A DNA stretch of 64,000 bases from Pseudomonas viciae (GTDB taxonomy: Bacteria; Pseudomonadota; Gammaproteobacteria; Pseudomonadales; Pseudomonadaceae). This document shows positions 19,382-28,119 of the stretch, piece after piece. Location: the NCBI RefSeq assembly GCF_004786035.1, contig NZ_CP035088.1:3384001-3448000 (forward strand), in the 5' to 3' direction. The position numbers and the translations under genes were made by a program. Numbering within the stretch: position 1 is the stretch's first letter; every line of letters starts with the position of its first letter. The notes below the pieces were generated by a model. It saw only the letters and a program-made list of their open reading frames with translations. It was not told the DNA's origin and searched no databases.

Positions 19382-19699
19382 TTATTTGATACACACGTTG
19401 GGGGCTGGACCGCTCCATTTCTGAATCGCCCTGAAAGCCGCTAAACCATTGGCTTGCGCCGACACAGCGGTACGTCCTAGGAGAATTCCGACAACGTCCC
19501 ACAGACAATGAGTACGAGAAATAAAGAACAAGCCGAACTTCAACTTACCTCTTGCCTCGGCCTGTTTTCCCCATAGTCGATAGACAGCCTTATACCAAGT
19601 AATGCCCGAAGCACCTTGAACATACAGTGAAGGCTCGAAACCTTCGAAAAAGTTATACCGCGCCACGACTTCTTCCTTGAGATGGAAATCAGCGTTCAA
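19382..19699 (-). CDS. Possible small protein, 105 aa, uncertain
   Basis: An open frame of 105 codons from a TTG at 19699, without a clear ribosome binding site. It encodes a protein-like sequence (ARYNFFEGFEPSLYVQG, ITWYKAVYRLWGK, FGLFFISRTHCLWDV). Base composition is more AT-rich than in the flanking genes, which suggests an acquired gene or the remnant of a longer one. Nothing in the sequence identifies a function. The flanking 19256-19381 and 19700-19938 hold nothing I can name. Confidence 0.3.
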   Translation of the reverse strand: MNADFHLKEEVVARYNFFEGFEPSLYVQGASGITWYKAVYRLWGKQAEARGKLKFGLFFISRTHCLWDVVGILLGRTAVSAQANGLAAFRAIQKWSGPAPNVCIK

Positions 19700-19938
19700 T
19701 TATCAGGACTTAAACAATGATTAGAAGATACAGATTAGGGACAAAAACCAGTTCAGATGTCGGCGGGCAAACGGATTCGGTTCGGCTTTGCTGCGAACAG
19801 CGCCAGCCCATTCCAGGGCTCGTTTGACGGGCACGAGCGCATCACCGTCTGGCGGGAGGCGTCATGCAAAAGAAAGGCTGGCCGATCAGGCCGAGGGCAG
19901 CGCAAGAGCCCGGCGATGACTCTTGCGCAAGACAGGCA

Positions 19939-20964
19939 TCAGGCAGGATCGACTACCTGGAGGGCAACGCGTTCACGGCAAGGGCATTCGCCCATGTAGC
20001 GGTGAGCCTCGACAAACTCGGCGAATGGAAATACCCGAGTCTTGAGAGGCAGCAGCACGCGGTCGGCGGTCAGTTGATTGATATCACGCAGTGCCCGCTG
20101 CAAAGCCACCTGGTCCTGGACGATACCCAGTTCCGGCTTGCCGGTGAAATTGCCGATGCAGTGCACAAAGAACTGAATGTTCTTCTGGAACGCCGCACAA
20201 GCCGGAAACGGTGTCTGGTTGCCGCCCTGCAGGCCATACAAGACCAGGCTGCCTCGCGGCGCCAACACATCGCCAAGCAGCGACATCTGCGGCCCGCCAA
20301 GGCCGTCGAACACCACGTCGACGCCACGGTTGTCAGTGAGCTTGTTGATTTGCATCAGCAAGTCCTGCTCTTCGGTGACGATGACTTTCTCAGCGCCCAG
20401 CGACAGCAAGTATTCACGCTCGTCAGCCGTCTTGGTGGCGGCAATCACCCGCACACCCAGGGCCTTGCCCAGTTGCACGAAGGAAGGGCCGGCGCAATGG
20501 CTGGCATCGGTCACCAGGGCAAACTGCCCGGGTTTGACCCGCGCCAGGTCCATGTAGGCGAAATATGCGATCAACAGCGGCGTGTAGTGCACCGCCGCTT
20601 CGATCGGACTGAGCACGTCGGGATAACGGGTCAGCGCGGTGCGCGGCAGCACGATGACTTCACCGTACACGGGATAATCGTTCGGGCTCTCGGCAGGAAA
20701 ACTGGCGACCTTGTCGCCCACGGCCAGATCATCGACACCGTCGCCGACGGCAGTGACCACGCCGGCCATTTCATGGCCCAGGCCAGAAGGCAGGCGAGCC
20801 TGGGACGACGCCAGGTTCTGGCGCCACAAGGTGTCATACCAACTGATGCCGATCGCCTCGACACGGACCTGCACTTCTCCTGGAGCAGGAAGAGCCGCCG
20901 CATGCTCTTCGCATTTGAGCACCTCGGCACCGCCAAACTTGTGAAAACGGATCGTGCGGGACAT
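19939..20964 (-). CDS. Zinc-type alcohol dehydrogenase-like / quinone oxidoreductase (MDR family)
   Basis: NAD(P)H-dependent oxidoreductase of the medium-chain superfamily, 341 aa from the ATG at 20964 (MSRTIRFHKFGGAEVLK). The N-terminal GroES-like part contains GLGHEMAGVVTAVGDGVDDLAVGDKV. The Rossmann domain begins near residue 140 with LVTDASHCAGPSFVQLGKALGVRVIAAT, where the usual AXXGXXG loop is changed to DASHCAGPS. No structural-zinc Cys cluster is present, so it resembles the quinone oxidoreductase branch. It is divergent from the LysR gene at 21209, a standard regulator/target arrangement. Substrate unknown. An upstream in-frame start at 20997 is possible but less typical. Confidence 0.87.
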   Translation of the reverse strand: MSRTIRFHKFGGAEVLKCEEHAAALPAPGEVQVRVEAIGISWYDTLWRQNLASSQARLPSGLGHEMAGVVTAVGDGVDDLAVGDKVASFPAESPNDYPVYGEVIVLPRTALTRYPDVLSPIEAAVHYTPLLIAYFAYMDLARVKPGQFALVTDASHCAGPSFVQLGKALGVRVIAATKTADEREYLLSLGAEKVIVTEEQDLLMQINKLTDNRGVDVVFDGLGGPQMSLLGDVLAPRGSLVLYGLQGGNQTPFPACAAFQKNIQFFVHCIGNFTGKPELGIVQDQVALQRALRDINQLTADRVLLPLKTRVFPFAEFVEAHRYMGECPCRERVALQVVDPA

Positions 20965-21208
20965 CGCAAACCTCGTCAAAGTAACCTCTAATGCCATGAA
21001 CTCTATCCGGGCTTTGTACCCAAGACCATCAGTGGCTATTAATAGTCGACATGCCTGTCATTGATTCCGCAGCAAGAAATCGGATCCGTTCTGTAGGAAA
21101 AAGCAATTAGCCGGTGCAGAGTACCAGCCTTTCCCCGTAAGATTCATGCCGGCCATTGTTCTCATATGGCCGCTGACGTCAAGCTTGCTGAACCTGCCAG
21201 GACCCCAG

Positions 21209-22123
21209 ATGAATCGTAATGACCTGCGGCGTGTCGACCTGAACCTGTTGATCGTGTTCGAAACACTGATGCATGAACGCAGCGTGACCCGCGCGGCCGA
21301 GAAGCTGTTTCTCGGCCAGCCGGCCATCAGCGCCGCGTTGTCGCGCCTGCGCAGCCTGTTCGATGACCCGTTGTTCGTGCGCACCGGCCGCAGCATGGAG
21401 CCTTCGGCCCGGGCAGTCGAGATCTTCGCCCTGCTCTCCCCGGCCCTGGACTCGATTTCCACGGCGGTCAGCCGTGCGGCGGAATTCGACCCAGCCACCA
21501 GCACCTCGGTGTTCCGCATCGGCTTGTCGGACGACGCCGAGTTCGCCTTGCTGCCGATGCTGCTCAAGCGCCTGCGGGCCGAAGCCCCGGGCATCGTCCT
21601 GGTGGTGCGCCGGGTCAACTACATCCTGATGCCGGGCTTGCTGGCGTCCGGTGAGATCTCCATCGGTGTCAGCTACACCGAGGATCTGCCAGCCAACGCC
21701 AAGCGCAAAGTCTTGCGGCGCAGCATGCCCAAAGTGCTACGGGCCGACACGGCCCCAGGACGGCTGACCCTGGACGAATTCTGCGCTCGCCCCCATGCAC
21801 TGGTGTCCTTCGCCGGTGACTTGAGCGGTTTTATCGACGAAGAACTGGGGAAGCTCGATCGCAAGCGCCATGTGGTCTTGGCCGTGCCGCAGTTCAATGG
21901 CTTGAGCACGCTGCTGGCGGGCACTGACATCATCGCCATCGTGCCCGACTACACCGCCGACGCCCTGACCGCCGCCGGTGGCGTACGCGCCGAAGACCCA
22001 CCGCTCCCAGTGCGCAGCTTCGAGCTGCACATGGCTTGGCGCGGGTCCCAGGATAACGATCCGGGCGAGCGCTGGTTGCGTTCGCGGATTCAGATGTTTT
22101 TTGGCGACCCTGAGAGTCTTTAG
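21209..22123 (+). CDS. LysR-family regulator whose 3' end is the attachment site of the accessory array
   Basis: LysR regulator of 304 aa from the ATG at 21209 (MNRNDLRRVDLNLLIVFETL). The helix-turn-helix is at residues 15-65 (RSVTRAAEKLFLGQPAISAALSRL), followed by the effector-binding domain (DPLFVRTGRSMEPS, then the PBP2-like part). It is likely to control the divergent oxidoreductase gene. The unusual feature is its last stretch: the bases encoding MFFGDPESL plus the TAG stop (22094-22123) recur downstream at 29961, 45815 and 61445. The gene itself is intact, as expected when an element integrates into the end of a gene and restores the coding end. Confidence 0.92.
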   Translation: MNRNDLRRVDLNLLIVFETLMHERSVTRAAEKLFLGQPAISAALSRLRSLFDDPLFVRTGRSMEPSARAVEIFALLSPALDSISTAVSRAAEFDPATSTSVFRIGLSDDAEFALLPMLLKRLRAEAPGIVLVVRRVNYILMPGLLASGEISIGVSYTEDLPANAKRKVLRRSMPKVLRADTAPGRLTLDEFCARPHALVSFAGDLSGFIDEELGKLDRKRHVVLAVPQFNGLSTLLAGTDIIAIVPDYTADALTAAGGVRAEDPPLPVRSFELHMAWRGSQDNDPGERWLRSRIQMFFGDPESL

Positions 22124-22249
22124 GTTTCGTCTGGCAGGCTGTTCGGCTGATCATTTCTGCCTTTCCACAAACCATAGAGCTCCACTCACTTCCAGTGGTT
22201 TGCTAAATTGGGGGCACATCTTGGGATGGTTTGAAAAGGATGCCCCCAG
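22094..22249 (+). repeat. att-like direct repeat, copy A (overlaps LysR 3' end)
   Basis: The core at 22094-22123 encodes the LysR C-terminus (ATGTTTTTTGGCGACC then CTGAGAGTCTTTAG). It continues through a conserved tail with GGCAGGCTGTT and CTGATCATTTCTG and ends in a hairpin whose arms are TTGGGGGCA (22208-22216) and TGCCCCCAG (22241-22249). The same right-hand tail follows copies B and C. It marks the left junction of module 1. Confidence 0.85.
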
Positions 22250-22321
22250 CCTGAGGCTCAACAATCTTCTTCTCGAAAAATCACCTGCGACAGTTCCCTA
22301 CCGCCGTTGAATGCTATCAGA

Positions 22322-22609
22322 TCACCTCAGTTCAAAGACTGACAGCGAAGCGTACCGTCGCTTGAAGTACATCCTGTGGAATTTGACCCAAAACGGCTTA
22401 ACCAGGATGTCCGAGAAAGCTCCTGCGAATCGCTCATGCAGATGTGCTTCGAGAGCATGCTCGATCGCAAGCACAGGGGTCATGCCGGGCGCAGAGAGGT
22501 CTAGTGCAATTGATTCAACCACCGCGGGCAGGCAAAGTAGCCAGGGCTGCCTGTGACTGCAGGCTTGCAGGGGTTGGCTGTTCCCACAAGGGCTGTGGTC
22601 ACTCACCAC
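22322..22609 (-). CDS. Doubtful small ORF downstream of the OGG-like gene
   Basis: A 95-codon frame begins with tandem GTG codons 3 bp after the stop of the OGG-like gene on the same strand. The middle part looks protein-like (LDLSAPGMTPVLAIEHALEA, HLHERFAGAF), but the ribosome binding site is weak and the N-terminus looks random. It could be a small partner of module 1 or a chance frame. The rest of 22124-22612 holds only repeat copy A. Confidence 0.25.
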   Translation of the reverse strand: MVSDHSPCGNSQPLQACSHRQPWLLCLPAVVESIALDLSAPGMTPVLAIEHALEAHLHERFAGAFSDILVKPFWVKFHRMYFKRRYASLSVFELR

Positions 22610-22612
22610 TTT

Positions 22613-23314
22613 TCACAGGCTATACAACGCACGCTCGATATCGACAGCACGCCAAGCGCGCAACTCGCCGTTACGCTCCTTCCAATAAGCGCTTTCGCCC
22701 AGTTGGTTCTGCTTTTCTGCCTCGATGCAAAGTGCCTGGCAATAGGCTTGGTAGCGTGCAACGTTTTCTTTTACATCGCTCACATATCCTCCGCGCAATT
22801 TGAATCCGAAGTTCGGATGTTTTTCTGCGATGACAGAATCAATGACCCCACAAGTATCGGGGGCAAGGAAAGCGGCGACTTTGGATGCAAACGCAAAGCC
22901 CAATTGTGGCAAAGCACAAAGTAGCTTCACTGCTTCACCATACTGATGGTCGTCGAGAAGGCGCTTGGCATCTCTGATCAAGGCAACAGCCTTGCCACGA
23001 CCAAAGTGATTGATACCGGGTCTCTGACAGACTTTTTCATTGCGCACGAAGCTGGACCCTACCAACGCCAACTGTACCCTGGATAACGCACGATTGGCGG
23101 TCGTGCGCCCAGCAGCACCTGCGTAATGCCCCCAGTAAAGGGTACTCAGATACCCAAGCAACACCTCGTCATCCACAGCCGAGCACATCAACCCGGCGTG
23201 ATGCGCTTCGAGTTTCGAAGACGTATTGAACGCCACCTCACGATGCAACGCTAACGTGCCACAGAGGCCGACCATTGGATATGCATAGGCGTCTCGCTTC
23301 TGTTTGAAATTCAC
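22613..23314 (-). CDS. OGG-fold (HhH-GPD-like) DNA glycosylase-like protein
   Basis: A 233-aa protein with a helix-hairpin-helix segment, LPQLGFAFASKVAAFL, followed by APDTCGVIDSVIAEK. By comparison with 8-oxoguanine glycosylases, Lys145 fits the Schiff-base lysine and Asp159 the catalytic aspartate. This suggests base excision or recognition of modified or damaged bases. The rest of the protein does not look like housekeeping OGG or MutY, and no iron-sulfur Cys cluster is present. It starts at a GTG with AAGGT upstream. It lies 187 bp downstream of the helicase gene on the same strand and closes the module 1 operon. A role in recognising modified foreign DNA is an inference from context. Confidence 0.65.
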   Translation of the reverse strand: MNFKQKRDAYAYPMVGLCGTLALHREVAFNTSSKLEAHHAGLMCSAVDDEVLLGYLSTLYWGHYAGAAGRTTANRALSRVQLALVGSSFVRNEKVCQRPGINHFGRGKAVALIRDAKRLLDDHQYGEAVKLLCALPQLGFAFASKVAAFLAPDTCGVIDSVIAEKHPNFGFKLRGGYVSDVKENVARYQAYCQALCIEAEKQNQLGESAYWKERNGELRAWRAVDIERALYSL

Positions 23315-23501
23315 TGACTCGACCTTGATTTCAAAATGACACTATGCCACGAACGAATTCGAAATGATCAAGGTGGCCGGGTAGATTCCAACAGAAAACC
23401 AAACCTGACCCGATGTTCAGCAAGACCCTGTGGTCGCGGGCAAGCCAGCCCCCCCAGAAGTCGCCAGTCAGGGCCTGGGGCAGCATTTACTTTGCAGAAT
23501 C

Positions 23502-26225
23502 TCACACACTCGGATCATAGGCCTCCAATGGAACTGACCCAGTTCCGAAACGCGCAGGAAACGGGTCCGTCGAATTCATCCCCTTCACTGGCTTTCGCAG
23601 GTATCGCTCCCAGTCATCCGCGACATGGCGCAGGTCGATTTCATCATTGAACGACGTATGTCGACAGGCATCCATGCGCGCCTCAACCGCATGTTTGAGA
23701 AGTACAAATGAAGCCAATTGCTCCTGATCGAACGACCGGGCGAGATAGGGATAGTGGATCGCGAGCTCAGCCTCGCCCTTCTCTTGCAATTGCCGGTTCA
23801 CCCGACCGAACAGCCTGTCCACACGCCCTACACGCTGCTCGTTATCACCGGGTGTCCAGGCAATTCCGTAATGGTGCACCTTGCTGCATTGAAGGTGTAG
23901 GTTCACCCCCTCCTGGAAGACCGAAGTTGCCACCAGCACGTTGGGGTAAAACGGGCTGTTGAAACCGAGAATCAACCGTCGGCGATCGCCGGAATGACTA
24001 CTGGCGTACCACGCAGGGCTTTGCAGGCTGGTCAGGATGCGCCAGTCCTTCTTCCAGTCAGATAGCCCGTGGGCGGTGATCTTTCCACAGATCTGCTCGA
24101 AGGAATCCAGCGCTGCAATGAAGTACTGCCGAAGCAGCGAATCGTGCAGGCGTGGTCTCAGCGACTTGATGAATCCCAGGTAACGACTTTGAACATCGCC
24201 CCCCTTATCCTTACGACGAAACTCGGTGAACCAACTGTAGAGTTCAATGATGACCGGGCTGGCAAACAGGAAACCGACCTTCACATAATTGCCAAAATTC
24301 TCGGCGATAGCTCGGCCCTGCGGCCCAAGACCCAGCCACGTTTCCAGCCGCTGGCGTGTAGTTTCGGGCAATCCTTCATACATCAAGCCCCACAAAGTCG
24401 GCATCGTTTTTTCGTACTGTTCACCCGCTCCCCGCGTGCGCTCCTCGTGAAGCGCAAGACGAGCCCGCAACGCTGCGCCCCCGTAATCGTCCCGATCCCG
24501 CTCGCCCACGCGCTTGCGGTCATATCCGGTATATCCGCCGCAGCGGTAGTCACTTGCAGGCTCCAGCAACAACGAAAACAGGCTCTCCGGCTTTCGCAAG
24601 CGCAAGCTGAAATTCGAGCAGTCCGTGGTCCGGTCTTTGCTCTGTTTCTTGACCACGAACAAGTCAGCAATGTGCGAGGCCAGCTTTTCATCGCCACCCA
24701 AGCCATCACGGACCTCAGTCAGATCTTCATCTTGAAGAAAATCATGGTAGCCCGATTCTTCAGCCACCTGCTGGGAGACATATCGAATGAAGAAGGCTCG
24801 CGACCAATTCTTCTTCCGCCACCCCTCCACCAACTTCTTCGGATCTCCCGGGTGCCAGGCCTGGACGATACGCCGCGCCAACATCAGGTCACTGGCTGCG
24901 TTCATGCGCTGGGTTATCTCCCGCACCGAAGCAATCCGCCTCACAAATACCAGGTGCTTGTGCTCATGCAACGGCATACGAGTGTCGAAGACATCCTCAG
25001 GCTGGCACTCGATCATCAGCGTGTCGTACTTGGGATGATCGGGATGGCTCTTGAAATACTCACGGTGCAATTGAGTGAGCTGAGTCAGAATCCCGGTATC
25101 CGGGGCACCGGAAAATGCCTGTGCAGAGTGTTCCTGTTCCAGTGATACGGTCGCGCTGGCTGCGGTACCCGGCTGCGTGCCAACAGATTCGAACCCTTCG
25201 AGGTAGCCGTACAGGAATCTGCGGCCGCTACCCCTCTGGCCTAGTTGCTGCACCAGCTTCTTCTGGTACAACGCAAAAAACATCTCGGCCTCAGGATTGT
25301 CCAGAAAACTGGCCGGCAGCGTCTTTTCATGGCGGTAGTTGTATTTGTTGCGGTAACCCTCAGCGCCCTGCATAAGGCGCAAACGGCGCAATGCATACTT
25401 GGCGAGCAACTCATCCGGAGCAGGTTGTGGCCCGTCAGGAGACGGGTCGATGAAATACCCGAGAATGGAGGCTATATCCCGGAGCGAAGAATGGCTAGGC
25501 GTGGCGGTAAGCAACAAGACTTTCTGCCCGAGCCGGCCGCCTACTTCCCCGAAGAACTTCCGTGCGGCCTTGGCGCGTTGAGAGCTGCCATCGGCGTTAC
25601 GGAAATAATGAGCTTCATCCACCACGACCAGGTCAAAGCCCTTGTTCCCCAACGATGACTTGAGCGCACGGTGAATCCTGCCAGCCTCTTCTTGGGCTTT
25701 GACGGACACATCACCCGATTGCTTATCCTCCCGCTCAACCAAGTTGCTGAGCGAATGGATAGTGGTGAAGTAAAACTGCCCGCTACCCTGCGCCACTGCA
25801 TCACTCAGATCATGGAGCCGCTTGTGAATCTGCGCCTCGTGCAGCGGGCTTTTTTCAGGCCCGTCGCAGGTAAGGTGCGTACCGCCCTTGTAGTGGTCGC
25901 GCAGGAACGCGGCATACTCACGCGCCCACTGGTGGCATATGTCTTCCCGGGGAGCCATGACCAGCACCTTGGCGTCGGGCTTCAGCTTCCACAGCAACGC
26001 GATGACGCCCAATGCCTGGAACGTCTTGCCCATGCCGACCTCGTCGGCCAGCAATGCCACATTGTGCATGGACAACTTGTTCCACAAGCCAGCAACACCC
26101 TCGATTTGCCGGGTGGGCATGGAGATGTCGTTAGGCGAGTATTGCCACGCCTCATTGCCAGCGTCGAAGTTGATCCAGTTCGCGACCTGTTCCGGCTTCA
26201 ACCCACCCCAACCAGTGTCACGCAT
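23502..26225 (-). CDS. SNF2/RapA-like DEAH-box helicase (SF2), 907 aa
   Basis: ATP-dependent nucleic-acid translocase. Motif I is LADEVGMGKTFQALG (residues 59-73), motif II VVVDEAHYFRN (DEAH at 203-206) and motif III LLLTATPSHSS. The C-terminal RecA half has VATSVFQEGVNLHL and motif VI NEQRVGRVDRLFGRVN. This arrangement is closest to the HepA/RapA and defence-associated SNF2 proteins, with large inserts between the two halves (about residues 290-720). I use the ATG at 26225, which overlaps the PLD gene by 8 bp and gives a clean N-terminus (MRDTGWGGLKPEQV); an upstream extension to 26525 would run inside the PLD gene. Coupling to a PLD nuclease resembles the helicase + PLD pairs known from DISARM and Mokosh, but the gene set is different. 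Confidence 0.88.
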   Translation of the reverse strand: MRDTGWGGLKPEQVANWINFDAGNEAWQYSPNDISMPTRQIEGVAGLWNKLSMHNVALLADEVGMGKTFQALGVIALLWKLKPDAKVLVMAPREDICHQWAREYAAFLRDHYKGGTHLTCDGPEKSPLHEAQIHKRLHDLSDAVAQGSGQFYFTTIHSLSNLVEREDKQSGDVSVKAQEEAGRIHRALKSSLGNKGFDLVVVDEAHYFRNADGSSQRAKAARKFFGEVGGRLGQKVLLLTATPSHSSLRDIASILGYFIDPSPDGPQPAPDELLAKYALRRLRLMQGAEGYRNKYNYRHEKTLPASFLDNPEAEMFFALYQKKLVQQLGQRGSGRRFLYGYLEGFESVGTQPGTAASATVSLEQEHSAQAFSGAPDTGILTQLTQLHREYFKSHPDHPKYDTLMIECQPEDVFDTRMPLHEHKHLVFVRRIASVREITQRMNAASDLMLARRIVQAWHPGDPKKLVEGWRKKNWSRAFFIRYVSQQVAEESGYHDFLQDEDLTEVRDGLGGDEKLASHIADLFVVKKQSKDRTTDCSNFSLRLRKPESLFSLLLEPASDYRCGGYTGYDRKRVGERDRDDYGGAALRARLALHEERTRGAGEQYEKTMPTLWGLMYEGLPETTRQRLETWLGLGPQGRAIAENFGNYVKVGFLFASPVIIELYSWFTEFRRKDKGGDVQSRYLGFIKSLRPRLHDSLLRQYFIAALDSFEQICGKITAHGLSDWKKDWRILTSLQSPAWYASSHSGDRRRLILGFNSPFYPNVLVATSVFQEGVNLHLQCSKVHHYGIAWTPGDNEQRVGRVDRLFGRVNRQLQEKGEAELAIHYPYLARSFDQEQLASFVLLKHAVEARMDACRHTSFNDEIDLRHVADDWERYLRKPVKGMNSTDPFPARFGTGSVPLEAYDPSV

Positions 26226-28119
26226 AACCACATTCCTTCTGAACACGGCGAACATAAGCCAGCTTCCTTTGCAGTTCCTTCGGCAAGCGTGGCGTCGGCA
26301 CCTGTAGTGTCGACCACAACTCGTCTCCCGCCGTACGGTGGCCGGCCTTGCGGTACAGCCCGGCTGCCAGTTGGTGAAGAGAATTGACCTCCTGGGCGAG
26401 GAACCAGTTGAACACGCTGGGCGGGCTGCCGTTAATCTGCTGTCGTGCCTTGGCCGCCAGTTCCTGTAGACAGCCCGGATGACCGAATACCCACAACTCG
26501 AGCTGGACCGTATCGGAAGCTGCACGCAAACGCTCGCGATACTGTTCGACTGCGTGGAACAACCGGAAGTAAGACAACGCGTCCTGTTCGATAACGGTTG
26601 AGGGCGCTGTCAGGTCCTCATCCGGCCCGGCACCATTGCGCAGGCAAGAGCGCAACACCGTGTTGGTGTCGCTGTTCGGATCGACTCCGGCCAACAGACT
26701 GTCGAGCAGGTCCTTCAGTGACTCGAAACTTTGTGCGCGTCGGAAAGACTGACCGCTCTCAACAATGATGCCCCTGAACACCGCAGGGCTGTTCTTGCGC
26801 AGAAGAATGCCGTAGCTATGGTCGGCGAGCATGGCTTCGTTATCGGGTGTCACCTGCTTGATCGGTATCAGCAACCACATACCCTCATGGCGCCGTGTGC
26901 GCCACTGCAGCGGAATCGGTTCGCTCACACCCGGTAACTTCAGCCAATAACCATCACGGGGTTTGCCTACCCACCAGTTGCCTGATACTGAAAAACAGGC
27001 ACGCTTCCAGTCATAGAGCACCTGCAGGTCGAAAGGCAGCTCTTCCGGCACATCCAGACGATCGTCGGACAACAACTGCTCGCTGGCAAAATCGGCTTCG
27101 GTGACGTCAATGCGCGCTCCCAGCATGTCTGCATCACGCTTGAAGTTCAGCACGATACCGGCTTCGATATTGCGCTGCTCGAAACTGCTGGTACCGGCAT
27201 GGGTGAAATTCCATGAGCCGATTGCCAGGCAGCTCCCCTGGGGGGCGCGACACAGCCAGGCCTTGGCATGGGTGATTTCGGTGAGCAGATCAGGCGGAGA
27301 CGGGTTTTTGTGGAACGCCAGCGTTTCCGTCTCTATGCAGGCCGCCAACGCCTCACTCCAAGGCGTCCGGAAGTACCGCCCCTCTAAGCGGTCCGCGACC
27401 AGAGCCACCTTCAAATCAGGATTACCTGATTGCTCCTGGAGCCGCTCTAGCAAGTTGGGCACGTCGGCCGCCAGGTAGGGGGACCAAATCTGCAGTGAGG
27501 TGATGCGGTCCTGTGCCATGAGATGCTCAAGGAAGGTGCGTTTGTCGAAACTGTGCACAAATTGCCAATCAGGCCCTTCGGCCAGGCGAGGCCGGGTGCG
27601 CCAGCGGAGCTCCAGTTCCAGAGGCTCGGCCAAGGCATCGAAGAACTTCTGAATCTGCCTATATTGGTCGTTACTGCAGACGCGCTGGAAGGTGAACACC
27701 TCCTGATTGCGTCCCCAGCCGCCGACAGTCAGGTTCGCGCTGCCCGCCCCCAACACCATCTCCCCATTCTTGCTCTCCAGAAAGATGAGCTTGGGGTGAA
27801 ACAACGTCTGATCGGTAAAACCATGGTAAGAATTCAGAGCGCGAGCAGACACACAATGAACGTTGATGGCCGTGCGCTTGTACTGGTCGGCGCCCAGCAT
27901 CCGCTTGTCGCAGAACACCCGGAAGTCGATATCTTTCTCCACTAGGTGTGCCTGAAAGCCTTCGAAGTCCATGCGGTTGCGCGGCGGGTCCATGTTCAGC
28001 ACTGCCGGAAGCAGGTGGGATTCGACAAAACCGAGGTTGAGGTTGAACGTGGTCAGCCAGACCCGTTTGAGTTCGCCCATTTCCTTCAGTTGCTGCTTGA
28101 AGGCTCCGATCAGCTTCAT
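26218..28119 (-). CDS. Phospholipase D-superfamily nuclease-like protein, 633 aa
   Basis: The protein contains two half PLD motifs: HPKLIFL (His108, Lys110) with GSANLT (about 126-131), and HAKAWL (His284, Lys286) with GSWNFT (about 303-308). Two HxK(x)nGSxN motifs form one active site in the Tdp1/Nuc-type PLD family, many of which are endonucleases rather than lipases. No signal peptide or membrane helix is visible. The C-terminal 300 residues are unassigned (PFDLQVLYDWKRACF, RTRRHEGMWLLIPIK) and end in a basic tail. The gene overlaps its upstream neighbour by 4 bp and the helicase by 8 bp, so the three products are made together and probably act as one complex. Confidence 0.85.
   Translation of the reverse strand: MKLIGAFKQQLKEMGELKRVWLTTFNLNLGFVESHLLPAVLNMDPPRNRMDFEGFQAHLVEKDIDFRVFCDKRMLGADQYKRTAINVHCVSARALNSYHGFTDQTLFHPKLIFLESKNGEMVLGAGSANLTVGGWGRNQEVFTFQRVCSNDQYRQIQKFFDALAEPLELELRWRTRPRLAEGPDWQFVHSFDKRTFLEHLMAQDRITSLQIWSPYLAADVPNLLERLQEQSGNPDLKVALVADRLEGRYFRTPWSEALAACIETETLAFHKNPSPPDLLTEITHAKAWLCRAPQGSCLAIGSWNFTHAGTSSFEQRNIEAGIVLNFKRDADMLGARIDVTEADFASEQLLSDDRLDVPEELPFDLQVLYDWKRACFSVSGNWWVGKPRDGYWLKLPGVSEPIPLQWRTRRHEGMWLLIPIKQVTPDNEAMLADHSYGILLRKNSPAVFRGIIVESGQSFRRAQSFESLKDLLDSLLAGVDPNSDTNTVLRSCLRNGAGPDEDLTAPSTVIEQDALSYFRLFHAVEQYRERLRAASDTVQLELWVFGHPGCLQELAAKARQQINGSPPSVFNWFLAQEVNSLHQLAAGLYRKAGHRTAGDELWSTLQVPTPRLPKELQRKLAYVRRVQKECGYA

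Noticed and set aside
22094..22249. Repeat copy A interpreted as only a terminator for the LysR gene
   Set aside because: The GGGGCA hairpin has no T-run, and the sequence recurs at three distant places with the LysR coding end, which a simple terminator does not explain.
23502..28119. Module 1 as a DISARM system
   Set aside because: There is a helicase and a PLD protein but no DUF1998 (DrmB) protein and no methyltransferase.
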